Below are positions 24,301-35,215 of a DNA stretch of 64,000 bases, in pieces. Numbering within the stretch: the first letter of the stretch is position 1; every line of letters starts with the position of its first letter. The position numbers and the translations under genes are program-made. The stretch covers positions 26,868,051 through 26,932,050 of the forward strand of contig OY759218.1 in the NCBI GenBank assembly GCA_963662175.1, written 5' to 3'. Below the pieces are notes generated by a model. That model made no database searches and was not told where the DNA came from. It was given only the letters and a program-made list of their open reading frames with translations. Source of the stretch: Aradus depressus. Lineage: Eukaryota > Arthropoda > Insecta > Hemiptera > Aradidae.

Positions 24301-24851
24301 ACGAGGGTTCACCGCTGGGTGTTTTTCCTCTCTCAAGCCTTTCATGTCATATTTATTTTTATTTATTTATTTTATTTTTATTTTTGTATAGTACATGTCA
24401 GCCCAGCCGCTGGTTGTACATTTTTTGCATAGTTGTGGCTTAAAGTAACTAAATAAAAAAAAAAAAAAAATTTGTTTTATCATACGATATGAGGGGGACA
24501 CAAAGAAAAGTAAAAATAGTACTCGTATAAATCTCCCAAAAATTGCTATTAAAAAAGGTGTTTTTGCTGTAATTTTCGAAAAAAATATTTCCAGACATTT
24601 GATGAAGGGAAGTTTTTCTTATATTATCCCCCAAATATATTTCTGAAGTTTCATGCATATATCCTATGTAAAATATGTAAAAATTTCTTGATCTTGATAT
24701 CTAGTTAATTCTAAATAATAGCTTTAAGTGAGGTTACCAGGTTTAACTTTCATATGAATAGACATTTCACTCTTCCTTCGCATCCTACAAGGAATTTCAC
24801 TGCATCCGATGATTTCGACGTCATTTTCGCTTGGTTTTGGTGCTTTACTTT
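21396..24851 (-). CDS. NPC2-like ML-domain lipid-binding protein, 5' exon missing
   Basis: Three minus-strand exons join cleanly: 24851-24738, 22069-21870 and 21485-21396 (TGA at 21398-21396). Phases match: G|AA makes Glu at the first junction, and YPK|IKLTVNW is phase 0 at the second. The peptide follows the NPC2/MD-2-related fold: VEIIGCSEIPCRM, VHAIIAGVPLPF, CPLIAGKEYLYKNSFKILE, then TVNWALTDRRTKEDLACFEL. Conserved cysteines sit where the family places its disulfides. NPC2 proteins are secreted or lysosomal carriers of sterols and other lipids; insects have several paralogues. The first exon, with signal peptide and initiator, must lie beyond 24851 ending in phase 1, and I could not find it. 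The intron 24737-22070 holds a hAT-type MITE and an antisense LINE end. Confidence 0.8.
22864..23586. mobile_element. hAT-type MITE with 8-bp target duplication
   Basis: Terminal inverted repeats TAGTG(G/A)CCGACCGAA lie at 22864 and, inverted, at 23586. The exact 8-bp duplication GTAAATTT flanks both ends (22856-22863 and 23587-23594). The sub-terminal parts are rich in CCGAAAC/GTTTCGG motifs. It is 723 bp with no transposase, and sits in the NPC2-like intron. Confidence 0.9.
23785..24470 (+). mobile_element. LINE (jockey-like) 3' end, 5' truncated
   Basis: Reads the C-terminal part of a non-LTR reverse transcriptase: LDRRLTWNPHT near 23792, then LLRPLWTY and RIQVFQSKTLRLITQ, and after an inverted duplication LPHNPPRRLKRVW. 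A 3' UTR follows, ending in an A run at about 24455-24470. Frame changes and stops make it non-functional. It is antisense to the NPC2-like gene. The upstream half is absent, the usual result of truncated reverse transcription. Confidence 0.8.
24107..24213. repeat. Perfect 48-bp inverted repeat with 11-bp loop
   Basis: Positions 24107-24154 are the exact reverse complement of 24166-24213; the loop is aaatgtttaat. It splits the LINE coding sequence between the TLHRDLNV and LPHNPPRRL parts. A snap-back inverted duplication of LINE sequence during insertion or replication explains it. Confidence 0.95.
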
Positions 24852-25619
24852 CTGTAAAAAAAAAATAATACATCTGAAATAAGTTAGTGTGTAAAAAAAA
24901 ACTGTACTGTAGGTATCTTGACCTGTAGTGTTTGGAAATTTACTCAAAAAATAAGTGAGAAGTGTATGTACCCGTACATAAAATGGACAAGTCACAAGCC
25001 GCCGTTCTCAAAATCATTGAACATTTCAACTTATTTTCCAAGTGGCATATTCCAATCAAATTTCGCATCTACTTTCGGTTTGACTATTTAATATCCCCTT
25101 AATGTTTTCTTATATCTCGTGCTATTACGTATGCAGGGGAAAGCAAGAGAAGCGAGTAGCGGCCAAAAGATGTGCCTCTTGTATTATTATCATTCGTATT
25201 ATTATTGTATACTATTTTTCTGTGATGATGGTAAGTGTTATATAATTTTTTTTTACGTGACTTGTTTATTTTTCTATTTTTTTTTCTTTATTGTCATTCT
25301 TATACAGTCGAGAGTCATGAATTAATCTAGTCAAGGCCTTCAAGATTACCTAGCGTATAATCAAAACTAATTATACTACAGTATGCCACATAAATAACTT
25401 CCCATAACTGTTTAACGAGTGGTTATATCCAATTGGGATGAAATGCAATCTTCAACGGACAAGGGGCATTATGTGTAGTGACTTTGTAGGCAGACCACCA
25501 GGAGCGCAGCTCTCACAGTAACTATGAAATATTCAACGGAAAGTGGGGAGTTGGACTTCATTTTATAGGTCTTTCAAAAATAACACTTTATCGAAGCATT
25601 TTTGAATATTTTTCGATGA
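24471..25619. other. NPC2-like exon and 5' side, otherwise nothing recognised
   Basis: Apart from the exon at 24851-24738, no second coding block or repeat stands out. The minus-strand open frame at 24995-24750 is a shadow of that exon in another frame. Confidence 0.35.
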
Positions 25620-26518
25620 CCAATAAATGAAAGTGTACCTTAACGAAAATCCGGTCCATTTAAAAAACGAAGTCCGCTATCTATGCCTCATACTCGACAA
25701 ACGACTAACTTGAAATCCTCACACAAGACAAGAAATGAACAGACGTTATAAACTTACACTAAGACTACTAGACAAAAGATCCAAATTAACTTTGAAAACA
25801 AAACGACTTATATACAACGCAGTAGGTACTCAAACCTATGGGGCTTAGGGAAGCAGGCAGAAAAGAACCCCCGACAAGATCCCGAGCTCACTCGGTATAA
25901 AACGCCGGAAACCAAGGACGACCATGGACCGTAGCCATCGAGCCGGTCCTCGGTCGTCCACAGCATCATGTAAATATTGTATATAGTAAATAAACGGGAG
26001 AAGGTTACCCATTCCCCAACCAGTGGTGGATTAACCAATAGGCAAACCTAGGCAGGTACCTAGGGCCCCCGATGCTGAAGGACCCAATGTCTAAAAAAAA
26101 AAAAAACCTTGTCACTCTTAAAATGATTTTACACGCTTTTGGGAAAAATAATTCAGGTCAAATTTGACAAGGAATTTGACCCGAGTCATTTTTCCCAATA
26201 AAAGGTATGAGGGGCCCCCTATTAAGCATGATTTTTTTTTTTTAAATAAAAAAACCAATCGGCTTTTTCATTTTTTACAATGTTATTTCAGTTTTGCCTA
26301 GTTCTCCATAAAAAAAATTGCTGAAAAGTTTTCGTTTTTTATGGGGGGGGGGGGGGGGGGGGGGGGGGTAAAAATAGGGGGGCCCCACATTTGCAATCAC
26401 CTAGGGCCCCGCAGAAGCTTAATCCGCCACTGTCCCCAACGAAGATAGGGTGACGTGACAGACCCCCCATCAGGGGGTCAGGGACACCCAATAAAGAAAA
26501 GAAAAGGAAAAAAAAAAA
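25620..26518 (+). mobile_element. Second LINE 3' end, interrupted by a MITE
   Basis: Frames at 25625-25850 read the C-terminal RT region (YLCLILDKRLT, then RSKLTLKTKRLIYNAV) with stops. A GC-richer 3' UTR follows and ends in aataaagaaaagaaaaggaa plus an A run at about 26518. The UTR is split by the 412-bp hAT-type MITE at 26021-26432, whose target duplication repairs the LINE sequence exactly. Confidence 0.65.
26021..26432. mobile_element. hAT-type MITE nested in the LINE, with a 26-G tract
   Basis: Ends are CAGTGG(T/C)GGATTAA inverted repeats. The exact 8-bp duplication TCCCCAAC lies at 26013-26020 and 26433-26440. Inner blocks around CCTAGGGCCCC are also inverted. A run of 26 G occupies 26343-26368. 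No coding capacity. Confidence 0.92.
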
Positions 26519-28034
26519 TTCGCGACAGCTGATGACGGAGACGGGCTATCCAGTGTTCAGCCGGTTTGTCGGCTCCTGGCGAGAGCAGAAAAAAACGGTG
26601 TGACGGGCTGGGGCGAACACCGATCGCCACACGTTGGTCGACCGGTGGTCACCCCCGACCCGCCATAACCTCACTTAAGCACTAATCAGATCCTGAGCTA
26701 GGGGGAGAGAGGGCTACAGACACGACGGCTATGTTGCACAAAAGCAAGGTGCACCCGAAAACAAAGGTATATATACCGTAAAAAAAAGTATGGTTACATT
26801 GTAAGACGTAAAAAATATTGGTACCAGGTGATAAAATTGTAATTAGTTTTACGTTAAATGAACGCGGAATTCATTTTGAAATGAACAATGAAAAGAAGAT
26901 TATTTGATTAATGATCATCAAAACAACAACGAAGAAGAGGATGAGATCAATGAAGATCAAAGCAACAATGAAGAACTGAAGGTAAGAGTGAGGTAGAGGA
27001 TTAAACTGTTCATCTGAGGAGATCTGTAAGATCAAAGAGTGCCGCCGCAGATACAAGACATGATAGCAGAAGACATTGTGATAAAATTGTGGTAGGAAGA
27101 GAGAAATTAAGTAATTTCTACAACTAATGGATTTTCGAAACGAAAGTGGTTGGGTCACTGTTCAAGTTATCTATTAGTATGGAGCTGTCAGTGGCGTGAA
27201 AATTATCTCAGGAGGGAGATGGGGCCACCATCAACACCCAGAAATCAGCTCACTCGGTTAGAAGACCTACAAAACTATAAAACACGATTATAAGGTCCTT
27301 CAAATTATGTATTTACAGGTTCGCAAGGTAACTCCCAAACGCCCCATTTGTTTCAAACTTGGCACAAAAATCGTTTTTGAAAAAATAAAGATCAGGTTGG
27401 TTAAAGAGAAAAATCGAACTCCCGGAGAGGCTATATTTCTCGTTATGTTTTTGAATCCGACATTTCCGGACAGACGTAGATTATCTGGTGTATTTATTTT
27501 TAATTTGAACCTTGGGAACTTTCGTTTCTGTCAATTGGAAGCCGAGATATGCCTAACTCCCAACAGGAACAGCTTCTGTTAATTTGTAAACATTCCCATG
27601 AGAAGACAAAAACAAAATGTAACACGGATATCTGTCAATCTTTTACCAAGTTTCTGAGTGCACCATTCATAAAAAATTGTCATTCACCCGTATAAGAACC
27701 AAGAAAAAGCCTGGCCATTTCACAGGAGCGAGAGCGGGGGAGGGGGCTACATCCCAATCTACATCTACATCGCTGCCTTGAAACACGTCTATTTGTAGTC
27801 AAGGCAACCTATGAGGAAATAGCTTTCTTAAATTATTTTTGCTGTATGTATATAGAAAAAAAACACTAATAAGCTGTAGGTATACTCATCGACAACGAGA
27901 GCGTGCACTTTGAAACGCGCATCGCTAATGGTACCAACCAACCCTCGAAATTGGAAAATAAATTGCCTCCAAGACCCGATATGCGGCTTTCGAAGGGCTT
28001 TAAGCTACTGCCCATTTCACTGATAGAACGTTAG
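26519..28034. other. GC-richer leader-like segment, then unassigned sequence
   Basis: Positions 26519-26750 are GC-rich (cgggctggggcgaacaccg) and could be the 5' UTR of another LINE copy joined to the previous 3' end. This is inference. From 26760 to 28034 I see no gene; the open frame at 27307-27582 looks like translated dispersed repeat. Confidence 0.35.
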
Positions 28035-28500
28035 TTATAAATTTGTACTGGCTCCAGTCCAATAAGACAGAAGCGGGAACCGAAGTCCATCGATCAAAGC
28101 CTGGGCGGTGCCCATAATGATACGAAACGCGGTTTGATTACGTTCGTCGGTAGGCGCCGGGGAGGTACCATCCCGAACATGGCTGTGGGTATGGGATCCA
28201 CCGATATTATCGTTGGAGCAGGATTCGTCAATCTTCCACCAGAGGTCGTGGAACCACTGTCGCGTACTTGGCCCTTCCTTGACCGGGGTTGAGATGGTCC
28301 AGACTAGGCGAGCAAGATGATTGTTTCATCAGCACAGGGGAACTCAGTCCCCTTACGAGCAAAATCAAATTGATTGTTGATTACGGGTCGAGTGCTCGCA
28401 ATACTAGGATAGACAGACAGTAAGGCGACACCTGGGTCGTAGACCCTTTGTAGTCAAAAGGATTCGATGGTGTCATCTTCCTTGGAGAGGTATGCATTCA
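28035..28500 (-). pseudogene. GC-richer coding relic of unknown origin
   Basis: A minus-strand frame is open for about 96 codons (28325-28035) with protein-like composition. It includes STRQWFHDLWWKIDESCS and RNQTAFRIIMGTAQALIDG, and ends in TAA at 28037-28035. Further open pieces in other frames upstream (28500-28390 and about 28392-28296) look like the same gene after frameshifts. The stretch is visibly richer in G and C than its surroundings. I do not recognise the family. A relic of an RNA-virus gene or of a retroelement gag are both possible; neither is shown. Confidence 0.4.
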
Positions 28501-29082
28501 GCATAGTACACTCATACTTTTATATATATATATATATTAGAAGTGAGATAAATTGCTGAAATAATGTAAAAAAAAAAAGTATTATGATCAGCATAAAAGA
28601 TAAACATGAAATGAAGTCTTAAATTCGAATTTAAAGTATTAAATTAAAGGATTGAACTGTCGATTATGACATTCAATAATAGTTAAATTGTATTATTGAT
28701 GAAAACAAAATGTAAATAGGTACATAAATGTATTTTAAATAAGGAAGAATAATGATAAACCATTTATCCACAATAATTAAATCGAAATATTCATAAAAAA
28801 TAAATATAAAATTCAAGAATAAATTGAAACTGAAAATAATGTAATTTCAGAAACAAAATATCTTAAATTCCAAAAAGATATTAATAGGCAACTGGTTACG
28901 TAAAAGCTTGCACTAATAAAATACAGAAATACCGTTTCTAAAAATAATTCAATATTAACAAACAATTTAATGCACATGAACAATACTATAATTAAAATTA
29001 ATAAAATGGTTTCTGCTTTATTATATTTCTGGGAATGAATGCTGCTAAATTATTTAACATTTAGTTTCATGCTGCATTATAT
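28501..29082. other. AT-rich spacer
   Basis: Short (TA)n near 28521-28536, otherwise no recognised feature. Confidence 0.45.
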
Positions 29083-29414
29083 CGGTGGCCATAGGTCGTG
29101 CTAGCGTCCTAACCTACTGAGCTCAAGATCGCGGGTTCGAAACTGAGCTGAGACACTTAGTTTATTTTATCTGGGAGGTAAAAAAAAACATGAGCACGCC
29201 GTCCTTCGGATGGGACGTACCGATGATCTCCAGCCTGTGCGATGTCAGGTACTCGTTAAAGACCCCTATCCTGGGTGAATAGATCTGGGTAGACATTATT
29301 TGGACTCCCACTGTAGAGTCGGGCTCATGTCCACCAGAGCGACGGAAAAGAGCTTTGGTGGTGTGCGATATGACCTTAGTTAAACCTCGGGACGAGTCGT
29401 AATAACTAACTAAC
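29083..29414 (+). mobile_element. tRNA-derived SINE, full-length body with damaged A box
   Basis: The B box gggttcgaaac lies near 29133, then tatctgggaggta, ccgtccttcggatgggacgt and gtagagtcgggctcatgtcc. The tail is cgtaataactaactaac. The A-box region (ggtggccataggtcg) has diverged. Confidence 0.85.
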
Positions 29415-29491
29415 ATGGGTCGAGCTCCCAGGCTGAGACAATATTTCTACACTGAAAAATGATATTCGAGGCAAGATGCTCCACAATAATA

Positions 29492-29525
29492 AAGTTAGTT
29501 ACTGTAACTCATGCCCGGGCTTTAA
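29492..29525 (-). mobile_element. SINE 3'-end fragment
   Basis: Only the tail and last body bases remain: agttagttactgtaactcatgcccgggctttaac on + (two parts of it match the consensus exactly). Confidence 0.65.
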
Positions 29526-29674
29526 CGATAACAAGAAAAACATACATTTTAAAAGAGAGAGAGAGTGAGAGAAAAAAAAATAACAATAATGTATATTTTC
29601 AAAAAAAAAATTTAACATACAAACTGAACTTATGTGTATTCATTCATAAGTTCAATATTTATTTATAATTATAA

Positions 29675-29908
29675 TTAGTTAGTTATTATGCCTCATGTCC
29701 ATGTTAACTACAAGGTCATATCGTTCATTAGCGGAGAGATCTATTATCGCTATAGTGAACATGATCCTGACTACTGTGGGAGTCCTAAATTTTGTCTTCC
29801 TTAAATTTTTATTCACCTAGAGTAGGGGTCTTTAACCAGTACCTGACCATCGCTTAACGTCCCTTCCGAAGGACGGAGTGCTCCAGTCATTTTCCTCACA
29901 CTCAGGAA
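29675..29908 (-). mobile_element. SINE copy lacking its tRNA-like head
   Basis: Minus-oriented. Runs from the tail (ttagttagttattatgcctc) through gactactgtgggagtcctaa to ttccgaaggacggagtgctc. The head has been replaced by unrelated sequence. Confidence 0.8.
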
Positions 29909-29994
29909 GTGGGCAGCGTGAAATGGGGGTGTAGATATGTCCAGGACAGGACTAGGGACGTAACCCAGTGAGTAATTGGCGACTGTCGGACAAA

Positions 29995-30205
29995 GGAGTG
30001 GAGGGGGCATATTAAATATTTCTGTCTTTCTGTGTGCATTTCTTTAATACGATAACTCCTGACAGAATGAATGTAACGACACGGTATTTTATATGCGTAC
30101 CCAGAATCCTCGAAGGACAACACCTATTGAGCTTCAGCCAAATTGGGCAAAAGGAATGGGGGGATCAGAGAGGGGCTCAACTCAACAATTTTAATTCAAA
30201 ACCCC
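29995..30205 (+). repeat. 'taatcggtc' family fragment
   Basis: Shares the forward blocks cagaatgaatgtaacgacac, ggacaacacctattga and cagccaaattgggcaaaagg with 31130-31520 and 36540-36720. Confidence 0.5.
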
Positions 30206-30613
30206 CCAAGGTTCGACTCAAATAACAGTCGATTAGCTTTGGGGAGAGAGAGAAAGAGAATGAAAGAGAGAGAGAGAGAGAGTGAATTTAACTGAAGGTA
30301 CACAGCCAGTATTTCACAGTCGACTTGTTTATTCTTATACAATTTTACATTCCAGGTAAACAGACTAAAACAAAATGGAAACATAAACAGCTACACAATT
30401 CTTGGTTACATGTTCGTTTGCATTCATAATGGATTATAGAAGTATAATGATCGTTTATCATACTATGTGTATTGTCCTGTGACGTATTCGGGACCCCAAT
30501 CATAGACGCCCTTGACGCTGCGCCTGCAGGCTATTTAATTTAATTACGTGTCCATGGTGACTTAGCTAACACTCAATATTTGACTTACATAGTGGCTTCC
30601 GAATTCTCAAATT

Positions 30614-30876
30614 AAAGGGTCTAGCCGGATAAGAGTGCGAAAACTGCCCCCAACGATTTTCGAATGGGCAATTGACCGACAGTTTGCACATATAAAAAGA
30701 AAATTTTCCTGAAAATTTCAGCTCCCAACTCCCATTATTCGATGAAAAAAAAATATTAATTTTTTTTTTTTTTTTTCTCTGGGAAATTTTCTTTTTATAT
30801 GTGCAAACTGTCGGTCAATTGCCCATTCGAAAATCGTTGGGGGCAGTTTTCGCACTCTTATCCGGCTATACCCTTT
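30614..30876. repeat. Fold-back MITE with about 90-bp arms
   Basis: The arm at 30614-30706 (agccggataagagtgcgaaa, then ccaacgattttcgaatgggc) is repeated inverted at 30783-30876 with almost no mismatch. The centre is short and T-rich. Non-coding. The termini read GGGT(C/A)TAGCCGG. Target duplication not certain. Confidence 0.85.
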
Positions 30877-31099
30877 TGTGTCAATACATACATTATATCA
30901 GCAGTATTTAGGATATTTGAGTCTCCCTTCCCTTCGACCGATTTCGCGGAAAATTGATAGGTGCCATCCTTATGAAGTTATGAATTTAAATATAAAATTT
31001 CATGTCGAACATACATTACAACGGCAGTTATTTGAGTATCTGTGTTAAGCCTCCCCCCTAATCCTTAGAGGGTTCTGGATACACATAAAATTTCACACA

Positions 31100-31520
31100 C
31101 ACACACAGAGGTATGGGGAAAGTTATGTAATCAATCAGAAATTTGAAGTTGTGCTTTCACCAGAATTTCACGTTTTCCGACACCCTGATTTCAACAATGA
31201 AAAAAACAATTTCTGTTTGTCTATGTCTAGGTGTGTGTGTCTGTAAACAAGATAACACCCGACAAATGAATGTATCATCACGAAATTTTATATGTGTATC
31301 CAGAACCTCTAAAGGACAACACCTACTGATTTTCATCCAATTTGGCCAAAGGGAAGGGTGATTAGAGGGAAGGCTTAACACAAAAACCCTAGTAACTGTC
31401 GTGTAAATGAATGTATTGAGACAAAATTTCATATATAAATTCAGAGACCTCCAAGGACAACACCTATTGATTTTCAGCCAAATCGGCCAAAGGGAAGGGG
31501 GATTGGGGTGAAGGAAACAG
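31100..31520 (+). repeat. 'taatcggtc' family copy
   Basis: Includes ggggaaagttatgtaatcaatc, a TG-rich part and two successive copies of the ggacaacacctactgattttc / gccaaagggaaggggg block. It shows the modular build of this non-coding family. Confidence 0.6.
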
Positions 31521-31944
31521 TCTGAGTTGAAAGCTAATTCAATCTACTTGACTGATTATGCGAATGATTATGACAAAAAAACTCTAGAAATCCGTAAAGA
31601 TCTGATAAAAATTCAACTTACATGATAAGGGTCATATTTCAAAATTAAGATATAATAGGTTCATTGTTAATGAAAAATGTTTCCATGTAAGAGACCTACC
31701 ACACAGATTTCCAGAATTAGAATTAAACTAAAGTCGTCGGTGAATCACCGGCAATGTACTTCCCTAGGACGATATAATCAATTCATCTTTCGCTCTCCCT
31801 CCAAAACCAGTGACATATGAATTTGTCCCGGTATTACATTACACCGACACTTATTATTATCCTTAAGAAGTTTTGAATTTAAATATAAAATTTCATGTCG
31901 GTACATTCATTACAACGGCAGTTATTTGAGTATCTGTGTTAAGC

Positions 31945-32069
31945 GGTGTCCCCCCGATTCCGTACACCCAGATTCCGTACAGCTAAAAAATCTCCCAGAT
32001 TCCGTACAAATGGGGATGGGAGATTTTTTAGCTGTACGGAATTTGGGTGTACGGAATCTAAAGACAAAC
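31945..32069. repeat. 125-bp fold-back MITE with 9-bp target duplication
   Basis: Inverted arms around gattccgtacacccagattc and ctgtacggaatttgggtgta enclose a short centre. GTGTTAAGC flanks both sides (31936-31944 and 32070-32078), and the insertion splits a copy of the 'taatcggtc' family. Confidence 0.85.
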
Positions 32070-32210
32070 GTGTTAAGCCTCCCCTAATCCCCCCCCCCTC
32101 CCCTTTGGCCGATCTGGCTCGAAAGGTTTCTTCCTTAGAAGGTTCTGGATACACATTTAAAATTTCGTGTCGATACATTCATTCTAACAAGATGCTTCAC
32201 AATAATAAAG

Positions 32211-32309
32211 GTAGGTATTATGACTCATGCCTGGGGTTTAACTGCAAGGTCATATCACCTCGAGGACATGAGCCCGACTCTACTAGTTCTAAATGTTGCC
32301 TATCCAGGT
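32211..32309 (-). mobile_element. SINE 3'-half fragment
   Basis: Contains attatgactcatgcctgggg, aaggtcatatcacct and gaggacatgagcccgactct. Truncated after tgttgcctatccaggt. Confidence 0.7.
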
Positions 32310-32473
32310 ATCAGCTAAGAAATTTGAAAAGAATGTTAATTGTGTTTTAAACGAAATAAAGTATGCCAGGTTATGAACTACGAAATTATTACATTAGGTC
32401 CGCTTTAATTGTAATTAAATTTATATGTTATAATATACGTAAGGTATAAAACAATGCTATTATCTAATGAAGG

Positions 32474-32818
32474 TTAGGTTAGGTTTTATGACTCATGCCC
32501 GGGCTTTAACTACGAGGTCATATCGCCTATTACCAGAGTACTCTTTCGTCACTCTGGTGTACATATGCCCGACTCTACTGTGGGAGTCCAAAATTTTGCC
32601 TACCCTAAATTTTTATTCACTTGGAGTAAGGGTCTTTAACGATTACCTGACATCGTACAGGCACGGGACCATCGTTTAACGTCCAATCCGAAGGACGGCG
32701 TGCTTGAGTTTATGTTACCTCCCAAATAAAATGAACTAAGGGCCTCGGTCGGGTTTCGAACCCACGATCTTGAGCTCAGAACACAAGCACGCATACCACT
32801 GAGCTACCGGCGCCCTCG
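32474..32818 (-). mobile_element. Full-length SINE with telomere-like tail and 11-bp target duplication
   Basis: On + it begins with the (ttagg)n tail fused to ttttatgactcatgcccggg and ends with the intact head (actgagctaccggcgccctcg). TCTAATGAAGG flanks it exactly (32463-32473 and 32819-32829), which fixes the element limits and supports retroposition. Read on its own strand, the tail is ...cataaaacctaacctaa. Confidence 0.95.
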
Positions 32819-32954
32819 TCTAATGAAGGAATTTATTCATTGTAATACGATAACTTACACAAAATATCCAAATAAAATAAACATATATTATATCTAAAAA
32901 TAATAGGAATTAATATATGTTCAAAATTATATATAATAAATATACTAAACAAAG

Positions 32955-33286
32955 AGTTAGTTATTATGAATCATGCCCGGGCTTTAAGTACGATATATAT
33001 TGCCTACTACCAGAGCGTCCATTCGTGGCTCTGAAGATATGAGCCCGACTCTACAATGGGAGTCCTAAATTTTGCATACCAAGGTTCATTCCCCTAGGGT
33101 AGGAGTCTTTAACGAGCATCTGACATCGTACAGGCTCAGGACCATCGCTTCACGTACCTTCCGAAAGATGGCGTGCTCAAGGCTCTTTACTTCCTAGATA
33201 AAAAAACCTAAGGGCCTCGGCCAGGTTTCGAACCCCATATTGAGCTCAGTAGACAAGCACGCTAACTCTGAGCTATCGGCGCCCTC
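32955..33286 (-). mobile_element. Full-length SINE copy
   Basis: Begins agttagttattatgaatcatgcc and ends gagctatcggcgccctc on +, with both promoter boxes recognisable in reverse. It lies 35 bp from the oppositely oriented copy that follows, so the two heads face each other. Confidence 0.9.
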
Positions 33287-33318
33287 CTGGTAGATTTTAA
33301 CAACTGTTTTTTTGGCGC

Positions 33319-33480
33319 GAGGGCGCCGGTAGCTCAGTGGTATGCGTGCTTGTTTATTGAGCACAAGGTCGCGGGTTCGAAACCCGGCGGAGGCCCTTAA
33401 TTAATTATCTGGGAGGAAAGATAAACTTAAGCCCGCCGTCCTTCGGATGGGACTTTAAGCGAGTCATTATAACTAACTCT
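33319..33480 (+). mobile_element. Short SINE with internal deletion
   Basis: The head is excellent (gagggcgccggtagctcagt; B box gggttcgaaacccgg). The body then jumps from cggatgggactttaagcga directly to gtcattataactaactc, removing about 180 bp. Confidence 0.9.
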
Positions 33481-33581
33481 ATCAAAGCTACATTTCTCCC
33501 ATTTATTAGTTTTTAAAACCTAGCAATTACAGAAGCTCAGCTCACAGCTCGGGAAGCACTCCCATCATCTGTATCTGAAAA

Positions 33582-33830
33582 TATTCTACATACAGTCAAC
33601 AAAAACATCATAAGATGTTCATCTGTAAATACAAATTATATTTCAGTTTAACAATTACAACAAATGCATTTGTTTCATGTCTATCAAATTCTTCTTTTTT
33701 GAAACAAATGTTAACATAAAGAACAAATTAATTATAGGTTAGTTGGCATTTTTGTAATTGTTAAACTGAATTATAATTTGTAATTACCGACGAACATCTT
33801 ACGTTGTTATCTTTGTTGATTGTGTGTAGA
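33582..33830. repeat. Fold-back MITE
   Basis: Arms begin attctaca(t/c)aca(g/a)tcaacaaa and run about 80 bp inverted (for example cagtttaacaattacaa against ttgtaattgttaaactg). Flanking blocks gggaagcactccca and ctcccatttatt also occur at 7774-8072, so the two may belong to one family. Confidence 0.7.
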
Positions 33831-33976
33831 ATTTTTTTAAAATTATATTATCTAAAAATTCAGAATCTCATTACTCAACACAAAATTTGAATTAAATTGA
33901 TCAACTGCAGCGCATGCTCGTAATTCTTACAAAACAAAGAATCAGCTTCACCCATAACATGTGGATAGTTCGCACT

Positions 33977-34058
33977 GTACCCGGAAAGAGTGACGAATGA
34001 GCGCTCTGGTAGTAGGCGATATTACCTTGTAATCAAACCCCGGACATAATAACTAACT
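33977..34058 (+). mobile_element. SINE 3'-end fragment
   Basis: Only the end of the body survives: gagcgctctggtagtaggcg, a diverged ccccggacataat and the aactaactc tail. Confidence 0.75.
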
Positions 34059-34095
34059 CTTAATGGACTCTTCTTACTCCACATTTTTCTTCTCA

Positions 34096-34387
34096 TAGTT
34101 ATTGTGACTCATGCCCGGGTTTTTAACTGTGAGGTCATATCGCCTACTACCAGAGCGCTCTTTCGTCACATGAACCCGACTCTACTATAGGAGACCTAAA
34201 CTTTGCATACCTAGGTTTATTCACGTCTTTAATTATTTCTATCAGCTCATAGGTTGGGGACAATTCCTTAACATCCCATCTGAAAGACGGCGAGCTCCAG
34301 TTTTTTTTTATCTCCCAGATAAAAAAAACTAAGGGCCTCGGCCGGATCGAACCCGATATTAAGCTCAGTAGTTAAGATAACTACGCC
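34096..34387 (-). mobile_element. tRNA-derived SINE copy
   Basis: Minus-oriented. Starts tagttattgtgactcatgcc and ends near the B box (cggccggatcgaacccga), with the A box lost. Confidence 0.8.
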
Positions 34388-35013
34388 ATTCATTCTTTCA
34401 TTTTTTGCAATGGTAATTTTATACAATTCAATTTTTTTTGGAGGGCTTGCTTTATTCGCGTGAGAATGTTTCCCTTCGTTTATCTTATAGATCTTAAAAC
34501 CTTTAAGGAGTAGAGTGTAACTGAGTGACGCGCTATAGGTACATTAGTCGAGAAAAAAATAGGTACACAAGACTATCACAGGCCTTTGTTATGGATTTGA
34601 TACTTTTGTAGACCGGCATGTGTGGGCTTAAGGGGGTCATACACGGTCAGTTTGGCTTGAACACATCGAACTGACACACCAAACTGACGTGTATGGGGTA
34701 GAAATGGCATGACATCATGCCAAAAAAATGAACTGATGATTTGATGAAATTTCATCCAATGGTGTGACACATCGAACTGACGACAAGCCTATTTGACTGT
34801 GTGTGGGGTTTGAATCAGTTCAGTTCTTCAAACTAGCCATTCTGCGCATGCTCCGGCGTTATCAATTATCAAAAGTTAAAATAATTATTTTATGTATTAT
34901 ATTTTGATTTCTTTGTTTTCAATAAATAAAATTAAGTTTTAAAAGTTTATTAATAATTATTGTTTAGTGTGTTGTTTTTTATTGTTTTAAAAAAATAAAA
35001 AGACGAATTGATT

Positions 35014-35215
35014 ATGTCTACTTGGAGTAAAGACTTTTTAATTGAGTTTATAGATTTATTGAGGCAAGAAAAATGTTTATGGAAGGGGTTATATCAAAAG
35101 ATTACCACAATAAATTAAAAAAGGACGCTTCCTACGAGTTGCTTGTAAATAAAGTTAAAGAAATTGATGCCAAAGCGTGTAAGGAGACTGTAACAAAAAA
35201 AAATAGTTTGAGTTG
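35014..35215 (+). pseudogene. MADF/Myb-SANT-like gene fragment of the Harbinger element
   Basis: Starts ATG TCT ACT TGG (MSTWSKDFLIEFIDLLR) and continues, after a one-base shift near 35080, as SKDYHNKLKKDASYELLVNK. This is the MADF DNA-binding pattern (Trp, acidic/hydrophobic helix, basic helix). The helper protein of PIF/Harbinger elements is of this type. It stops at the deletion junction after about 65 residues. Confidence 0.7.
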
